This document shows positions 6,605-10,255 of a stretch of DNA of 10,255 nucleotides, piece by piece. The translations under genes and the position numbers were made by a program. The notes beneath the pieces were generated by a model. The model did not search any database. It was not told the origin of the DNA and saw only the letters and a list, made by a program, of their open reading frames with translations. The first letter of the stretch is position 1, and every line of letters starts with the position of its first letter. The DNA is from Nitrospira sp. (lineage in GTDB: Bacteria > Nitrospirota > Nitrospiria > Nitrospirales > Nitrospiraceae): contig JAICVE010000074.1 in assembly GCA_025935475.1 (NCBI GenBank), forward strand, positions 1 through 10,255, written 5' to 3'.

Positions 6605-6693
6605 TATCATCTTGTTCGACGGGACCAAATCGGCTGGCTGAAGGTTGGATTCGAGGCTGTTAAGGTTTTGGTGATCTGCCGAAAAAGTTCCGG

Positions 6694-7041
6694 CTATCGT
6701 GCGCCCGGAGCTTGCGGCGCAGGAATATCAGGAACAGCTGGTGTCAGGTCCGGGCCTGAGTGGTTCATCTCCTGACCTTGAGTCTGCACGGCGTCCTGCG
6801 GTGTGCCGCCCTTCTCTTTCATCTCCTTTTTTTTGGCCTTCTTCTGCTGCTTCTGCTGCTTTTTCAGCTTCTTCATCTCGGCCTTCTTGGCTTTCTTTTC
6901 GGCCTTCATGGCCTTTTTTTCAGCCTTGAGGTCGGCGTTCATTTTGTCCGTCTCGGTCTGGGTGGCCTCTTCGGCTAGAACGGCCGCAATCGGGCCGACC
7001 AGACAGACCACCGTCAAGACAACGATCAGCAATCGCCGCAC
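6694..7041 (-). CDS. Secreted lysine-rich coiled-coil protein
   Basis: This 115-residue protein starts at GTG 7041, fixed by an excellent AAGGAGG 6 bases upstream. Residues 1-23 are a clear signal peptide (RR, then LLIVVLTVVCLVGPIAAV, likely cut after VLA). Residues 33-78 are an uninterrupted highly basic helix of repeating KAEKK / KKLKKQQ units, likely a solvent-exposed single helix or coiled coil. The C-terminal 35 residues are Gln/Pro-rich and disordered. No enzyme motif is present. A charged periplasmic helix could bind nucleic acid, lipopolysaccharide or acidic polymers, but this is speculation. It lies 87 bases downstream of the MscS-type gene. The K/E/A composition is low complexity, so homology searches by composition will mislead. 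Confidence 0.85.
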   Translation of the reverse strand: MRRLLIVVLTVVCLVGPIAAVLAEEATQTETDKMNADLKAEKKAMKAEKKAKKAEMKKLKKQQKQQKKAKKKEMKEKGGTPQDAVQTQGQEMNHSGPDLTPAVPDIPAPQAPGAR

Positions 7042-7128
7042 GACACACCTCCTTGTTTGAGCGTGATGATGGGCTGGAATTTTCCGGCAATGTCAGGGCG
7101 CCCAGCGTCGCACGAGGACTACACCCTG

Positions 7129-7953
7129 TCAAGAGACCGCAGCGGATAAATACCGACGAAGAATCGCCTGTTCGATGCGGGAACGGCCCCGGTCAGGAGC
7201 CGGAAAGCGCAACACGAGCACAATGCGGCCTGCGTCCGACAATTGAATGGTAATGCGAGGCTCAGGCGATGGAGCCTCAAGGAGATTCTGCTGCTCGAGC
7301 AGCTTCATCTGCCGGCTGGCTTCCTGCATAAATGGCGTGCATTCAGCTTTGGCCGATTCGAGCAGCCGCGTCTCAGCTCGCTTCCAATCCTGCTCGGCCG
7401 GCAGCGGAACGGTGAGCGTGTACAGGCCATACTCCTGGGTGGGATTTTCTTTGATCAGCGCATTGGTGAACAACAGACTGTTGGGGAACACCGTCACGCG
7501 CCCGGTGTACAAGTGCGACGACTGTCCCGGGCCAATCTCCAGCAGTTTCGTCGCGAAAATATCGTGGTCCAGCACCACCCCGCGATGGCCCGCGATTTGA
7601 ACCCTGTCTCCCACCGAATACACCTTGCCGCCAACGCGCAACGCGGCTCCGCTCCAGCACAGAAGCAGTTCCTTGGTCGCTAAGACCACCGCCGCCGCGA
7701 GAGCAACGAGCGAGACAGCAAAGGCCTGCAGTTCGTGCGCCCAGATGACGACCAGACCTAGCAGGAACACGAAGACCATCGAGTTGCGGACGGTCACCAC
7801 CCACCGCCGTTTGGCCTCCATCGTAAGCGCGGAATTTCTGGCGATGGAACGGACGACGACCGTCCGAGCGATGAGGACGGACAGCAGCAGCAGAAGGGAC
7901 TTGAGGCTGTCAAGCACGATGGAGCTATCGATCTGCGGAAGCCAGGTGATCAT
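7129..7953 (-). CDS. MscS-type mechanosensitive channel family protein
   Basis: This 274-residue inner-membrane protein has hydrophobic segments at about 13-34, 57-76 and 78-100. The last is the pore-lining helix equivalent, AVSLVALAAAVVLATKELLLCWSGAALR. It is followed by the beta domain signature (YSVGDRVQIAGHRGVVLDHDIFATKLLEI) and the loop TVFPNSLLFTNALIKEN that matches MscS VxIPNS. MscS channels open under membrane tension and release solutes in osmotic downshock. The C-terminal cytoplasmic region ends with a short alpha/beta domain. The start ATG at 7953 has no strong ribosome site and follows the BamE-like gene by only 15 bases, so coupling is likely. Its pore helix is less Gly/Ala-regular than in E. 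coli MscS, so gating may differ. Confidence 0.9.
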   Translation of the reverse strand: MITWLPQIDSSIVLDSLKSLLLLLSVLIARTVVVRSIARNSALTMEAKRRWVVTVRNSMVFVFLLGLVVIWAHELQAFAVSLVALAAAVVLATKELLLCWSGAALRVGGKVYSVGDRVQIAGHRGVVLDHDIFATKLLEIGPGQSSHLYTGRVTVFPNSLLFTNALIKENPTQEYGLYTLTVPLPAEQDWKRAETRLLESAKAECTPFMQEASRQMKLLEQQNLLEAPSPEPRITIQLSDAGRIVLVLRFPAPDRGRSRIEQAILRRYLSAAVS

Positions 7954-7968
7954 GGATGGCAGACTCGC

Positions 7969-8403
7969 CTAGTCGCCATGCAAGGCACTTCGAGTGCCGG
8001 GAACGCACTCCTCTCGTTTCCAATGCTTGAGCACTTTTTGCTCATCGAAGGTCAAGGTATAGCGGTAACAGTAGAGCGTCGGTTTGGGGCCATCCTGCGG
8101 TCCCTTGCCGATGAGCGATGTCGCCTCGTTCGCCGCATTCGTAATGCCGGACAGGTCCATCGGATTCAGATCCTTGTCGCTGTACGGCACGCGGTAGGTC
8201 CAAATGGCGTCACCACCGAGCGCAGGAGTCTTGGCCGTGTGGGGAGGGCCCATCTTCTCGAAGATTTCCTCCTGCGTCAGCCGATCCACGCCTTTCTTGA
8301 AATAGCCGTCGCGCCAGGGACCGCCGCAAGCGGCGGCCATCAAGCCGAGGATCAGCACGAGGAACCACGCATGGAAAGAGAGCGTTCTGCGGGCAAGCTT
8401 CAT
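7969..8403 (-). CDS. BamE/SmpA-like small lipoprotein
   Basis: The protein has 144 residues from ATG 8403, which overlaps the stop of the upstream gene as ATGA; the longer frame to 8448 would add 15 residues that break the signal peptide. Residues 1-25 are a lipoprotein signal (KLARR, a hydrophobic core, then LMAAAC with the lipid-bearing C26). The mature part contains VDRLTQEEIFEKMGPPHT (39-56), reminiscent of the short helix and G-P turn of the SmpA/OmlA/BamE domain, then AIWTYRVPY and YCYRYTLTFDEQKVLKHW (111-128), a beta-hairpin as in that fold. C112 and C133 might form a disulfide. BamE proteins sit on the inner leaflet of the outer membrane. Whether this one joins the BAM complex is unknown, since it lies by a channel gene instead. 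Confidence 0.7.
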   Translation of the reverse strand: MKLARRTLSFHAWFLVLILGLMAAACGGPWRDGYFKKGVDRLTQEEIFEKMGPPHTAKTPALGGDAIWTYRVPYSDKDLNPMDLSGITNAANEATSLIGKGPQDGPKPTLYCYRYTLTFDEQKVLKHWKREECVPGTRSALHGD

Positions 8404-8642
8404 GTCTTCGATTGATCGTGAAGTTCCTGCATACGCTTGACGGAACAATACAGTGCGTAGCCCTGGGCCAGCATGCCCGTGACGAGCAATCCCAGCGCCG
8501 TTTGCAGCCAGCGGGATCCCTGCTCATCAAGGCCGTACATGCCCAGAATGAATCCGAGCGCGATGGACACAATGCCGACTATACGGGCCACAATCGCGTT
8601 CGTGCGCCAATTGGTGGGGACCGTCAGATCTTCTTTCATCAT
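8400..8642 (-). CDS. Small two-TM membrane protein
   Basis: The 80-residue protein starts at ATG 8642 (tandem ATGATG). The longer frame to 8873 is an artefact: its first ~77 residues are shadow translation of the TPR gene. Two hydrophobic helices are visible, IVARIVGIVSIALGFILGMYG (17-37) and LQTALGLLVTGMLAQGYALY (46-65), joined by a short polar loop, with a charged tail SVKRMQELHDQSKT. It should be an inner-membrane hairpin. No known domain is recognised. It follows the TPR lipoprotein by 31 bases and overlaps the next gene by ATGA, so it belongs to the same transcription unit. The start has no clear ribosome site. Confidence 0.65.
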   Translation of the reverse strand: MMKEDLTVPTNWRTNAIVARIVGIVSIALGFILGMYGLDEQGSRWLQTALGLLVTGMLAQGYALYCSVKRMQELHDQSKT

Positions 8643-8673
8643 GGAATACGCTACAACGGGAGGCGTGGCAGGT

Positions 8674-9378
8674 TCAACTCTGCTTGGCACGGATCTCGCG
8701 CGCCTGTAGATCGATCGCGACCGCCTCTTGGCTTCGGCCGAGCTTACGCAGGACGTTGGCCAGTTCCTCAAGCGTTTTGGCCACCTCTGGATGCGACAAT
8801 CCCAACGCCTTTTGCCGGATCGAGAGCGCCTGGCGATACAAGGGCTCCGCCTTCGCAGGCTGCCCTTGTGCAACGTACAACTGTCCGAGATTCGAAGCGC
8901 TTAAGGCGACGTCGGGATGGTCGCGTCCCAATAGTTGTTCCTTAATGGCCAGTGCCCGCACCAGCAGCGGCTCGGCTTCCGCGTACTGCCCGTACATGCG
9001 ATGAAGGACGCCGAGATTGTTCAGGGTCGCCGCGACATCAGCGTGCGTCTCGCCATGCACGGATTGATAGATCTTCAGCGCCTGCAGATACAAGGGCTCC
9101 GCCTCAACATGTTTACCTTGTCCGGCATAGACCTGCGCCAATTGCGATAACGTCACGGCAACCCGGCGGTCTTCATGGCCGAACGTTTCGGCCTTCTTGA
9201 GCCCAGCCTGATAGATACGTTCGGCTTCGGCGTAATTGCCCTGCTGGACCGCCTGCTGCCCAGCAGCCATAGCCGATTCCCACGTTTGTTCCTGGCAAGA
9301 GAGATTCAACACGAGCAGGCCGGCCATCAGGACGGCGAGGAATGGCGATCCTGGCATTTTCTTTCCCGTGCGTCTCAT
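8674..9378 (-). CDS. TPR-repeat lipoprotein
   Basis: The protein has 234 residues from ATG 9378, chosen so that the signal peptide begins with basic residues (MRRTGKK). An ATG at 9357 with GGGAAAG upstream and a GTG at 9405 are alternatives. The signal ends in a lipobox LNLSC, making C28 the lipidated residue. The mature protein is a run of TPR motifs of about 42 residues (kinesin-light-chain type). Recurrent elements are GNYAEAERIY, GKHVEAEPLY, GQYAEAEPLL and GQPAKAEPLY, each followed by a helix, and loops of the type G..HPDVA (153-158, 194-199). These scaffolds bind partner proteins. This one sits at the inner or outer membrane facing the periplasm. It leads a run of envelope genes, so it may assemble them. 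Confidence 0.9.
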   Translation of the reverse strand: MRRTGKKMPGSPFLAVLMAGLLVLNLSCQEQTWESAMAAGQQAVQQGNYAEAERIYQAGLKKAETFGHEDRRVAVTLSQLAQVYAGQGKHVEAEPLYLQALKIYQSVHGETHADVAATLNNLGVLHRMYGQYAEAEPLLVRALAIKEQLLGRDHPDVALSASNLGQLYVAQGQPAKAEPLYRQALSIRQKALGLSHPEVAKTLEELANVLRKLGRSQEAVAIDLQAREIRAKQS

Positions 9379-9406
9379 ATATATAGGTGCCACCACAGGA
9401 TACACG
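9379..9406. promoter_or_regulatory. 28-base divergent start region with TATATATA
   Basis: Only 28 bases separate the starts of the TPR gene (minus) and the DUF1653 gene (plus). TATATATA (9378-9385) could supply a -10 box for the plus-strand gene, and AGGA lies 7 bases before its ATG. There is no convincing -35 box on either side. If transcribed from here, the promoters of the two genes must overlap or lie inside each other's coding sequence. Confidence 0.35.
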
Positions 9407-9616
9407 ATGATCGAACCAGGCCGCTATCGGCACTATAAGGGGAACGACTACGAGGTCATCGGGGAAGCACGGCATTCTGAAACGGAAGAGCCGTTCGTCG
9501 TCTATCGCGCGTTGTATGGTGAGAGGGGCCTGTGGATCCGGCCTCGTGCCATGTTCCTCGATACGGTGATGATCGACGGCAGTCCCCTGCCGCGGTTCCG
9601 ACGTCTGACGAATTAG
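9407..9616 (+). CDS. DUF1653-domain protein
   Basis: The protein has 69 residues from ATG 9407, with AGGA 7 bases upstream; the longer frame from 9236 is antisense to the TPR gene. The whole protein is one DUF1653 domain. It has PGRYRHYKGNDYEVIGEARHSETEE near the N-terminus, then VVYRALYGERGLWIRPRAMF and finally PRFRRL. DUF1653 proteins are short beta-rich proteins of unknown function, common in bacteria, that are full length at about 70 residues. The family match is strong along the entire length. It is divergent from the TPR lipoprotein and convergent with the MEKHLA gene. No operon partner is evident. Confidence 0.92.
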   Translation: MIEPGRYRHYKGNDYEVIGEARHSETEEPFVVYRALYGERGLWIRPRAMFLDTVMIDGSPLPRFRRLTN

Positions 9617-9648
9617 CGCGAGCGATGTCTTGTGCAAAGGACGTCCGG

Positions 9649-10119
9649 CTACGGCAGCCAGGTCCAGCGCGAGAAGGTCGCGGCCTGGCCGGTCCGCTCA
9701 TGGCGGCCATTGAGCACATTCCAAATGAGCGCATTCTCGACGAGAAAGCGCCGGCCGGTCCCTGAGATTCTGACCCCTCGATAGGTATCGATGAAACCAC
9801 GTGTTCGGGCCTGTTCCAGCATCCACTCGCGTTCGGCACGATTGACCGGCTCCGCCGTGAGCCGCGATGGCGTCTTGATCAGCTGTTCCCACGTCATTTC
9901 CCAGAGGTCCAACGCCGTCTGGTTGCCGTAGTTGAGGATGGGATCGGCTTCCGTCCCGTGCGACACCACGACTATCGGCGACTCAAACAGGGCACGAGCC
10001 TGAAATTCCGGCTCGCCATGTCGCTCGATCAGCTCCCTTCCGATCCAATGACGATAACTGTCGAGCAGCTGCTGTATCCACTGCACCACGGGAGGATGCA
10101 TCCAGGGCTGTGACGTCAT
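9649..10119 (-). CDS. MEKHLA-domain (PAS-like) protein
   Basis: The 156-residue soluble protein starts at ATG 10119 with TAAGG 5 bases upstream. Residues 12-152 match the MEKHLA domain, a PAS-related fold otherwise best known at the C-terminus of plant HD-ZIP III factors: VVVSHGTEADPILNYGNQTAL (50-70), LWEMTWEQLIKTPSRLTAEP (72-91), GFIDTYRGVRISGTGRRFLV (108-127) and WNVLNGRHERTGQAATFSRW (133-152). In bacteria it occurs alone, as here, with no output domain. A sensing or ligand-binding role is likely, but no ligand is known. It is convergent with DUF1653 with 32 bases between stops. Its upstream region at the right edge of the window may share promoter space with a divergent gene. Confidence 0.9.
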   Translation of the reverse strand: MTSQPWMHPPVVQWIQQLLDSYRHWIGRELIERHGEPEFQARALFESPIVVVSHGTEADPILNYGNQTALDLWEMTWEQLIKTPSRLTAEPVNRAEREWMLEQARTRGFIDTYRGVRISGTGRRFLVENALIWNVLNGRHERTGQAATFSRWTWLP

Positions 10120-10175
10120 GACCTTACCCCTGAATTCCTAAGTCGCAGCGTGGTAGCACGTCCCTGACACGAGGG

Positions 10176-10192
10176 CAAGGGCAACGCCCTTG
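10176..10192. repeat. Small hairpin-forming inverted repeat
   Basis: CAAGGGC (10176-10182) and GCCCTTG (10186-10192) pair perfectly around an AAC loop. It lies in the divergent region between the MEKHLA gene and a gene beyond the right edge. No T-run follows, and its right arm overlaps a weak -35-like TTGTAA (10190-10195), so a regulatory role is more likely than termination. Confidence 0.35.
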
Positions 10193-10255
10193 TAAATCCC
10201 ATGGGAAGTCTTTGTATAATGGCGCCGCATATTACACATTCATTGATCAGGAGCA
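10190..10255 (+). promoter_or_regulatory. Promoter and ribosome site for a gene beyond the right edge
   Basis: A perfect TATAAT (10215-10220) follows TTGTAA (10190-10195) with a rather long 19-base spacer. CAGGAG near the very end (10248-10253) looks like a Shine-Dalgarno for a plus-strand start a few bases past the window. The -10 box is a consensus match. The -35 is weak. Confidence 0.5.

Noticed and set aside
6760..7060. Plus-strand Phe/Leu-rich frames that look like membrane proteins
   Set aside because: They are the antisense of the lysine-rich repeats (AAG/AAA read as CTT/TTT). The minus-strand gene has a signal peptide and a perfect Shine-Dalgarno.
7625..7972. 115-codon plus-strand frame
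   Set aside because: It is antisense to the membrane helices and beta domain of the MscS-type gene and has no domain of its own.
8643..8873. N-terminal extension of the two-TM protein
   Set aside because: It overlaps the TPR gene in another frame and reads as an Arg/Ser-rich shadow; the true start is the tandem ATG at 8642.

Overview
The window is compact bacterial DNA of fairly high G+C (judged by eye, not computed). Most genes lie on the minus strand. The mix of small lineage-type proteins suggests an environmental bacterium, possibly of the Nitrospirota. That mix is a DUF2934 protein, a short winged-helix protein, two tiny CxxC zinc-ribbon proteins, a MEKHLA-domain protein and TPR/BamE-like lipoproteins. 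The taxonomic placement is an inference from gene types, not from a marker gene.

Layout from left to right. (1) Positions 1-1759, minus: a four-gene cassette read right to left. It holds a winged-helix-like protein, a CxxC/CxxC mini-protein, a divergent sugar-1-phosphate nucleotidyltransferase and a DUF2934 protein cut by the window edge. The last three are joined by two 4-base ATGA overlaps. (2) Positions 1951-4078, minus: a two-component pair, a REC-PAS-HisKA_3-HATPase kinase followed by a NarL/FixJ response regulator. (3) Positions 4079-4606: a 528-base stretch with no convincing gene, holding inverted repeats and a candidate promoter for the next gene. (4) Positions 4607-5642, plus: a dienelactone-hydrolase-type alpha/beta hydrolase, then a 56-residue zinc-ribbon protein. 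The latter is preceded by a striking array of three TTAA cores exactly 11 bases apart, the geometry of PhoB/PhoP-type boxes. (5) Positions 5828-9378, minus: an envelope-flavoured run of a TPR lipoprotein, a two-TM protein, a BamE-like lipoprotein, an MscS-type channel and a secreted lysine-rich protein, followed by exodeoxyribonuclease III. (6) Positions 9407-9616, plus: a DUF1653 protein diverging from the TPR gene with only 28 bases between starts. (7) Positions 9649-10119, minus: a stand-alone MEKHLA-domain protein. (8) The right end carries a small hairpin, a TATAAT box and a Shine-Dalgarno sequence for a plus-strand gene that begins beyond the window.

Working picture: region 2 is a sensory phosphorelay that may control neighbours. 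Region 1 looks like a small regulatory/biosynthetic cassette of unknown purpose. Region 5 is probably one transcription unit for envelope proteins. No mobile element, CRISPR array, rRNA or tRNA gene was recognised. The best candidates for something undescribed are the ATGA-coupled nucleotidyltransferase cassette and the 11-base-periodic promoter of the tiny zinc-ribbon gene.
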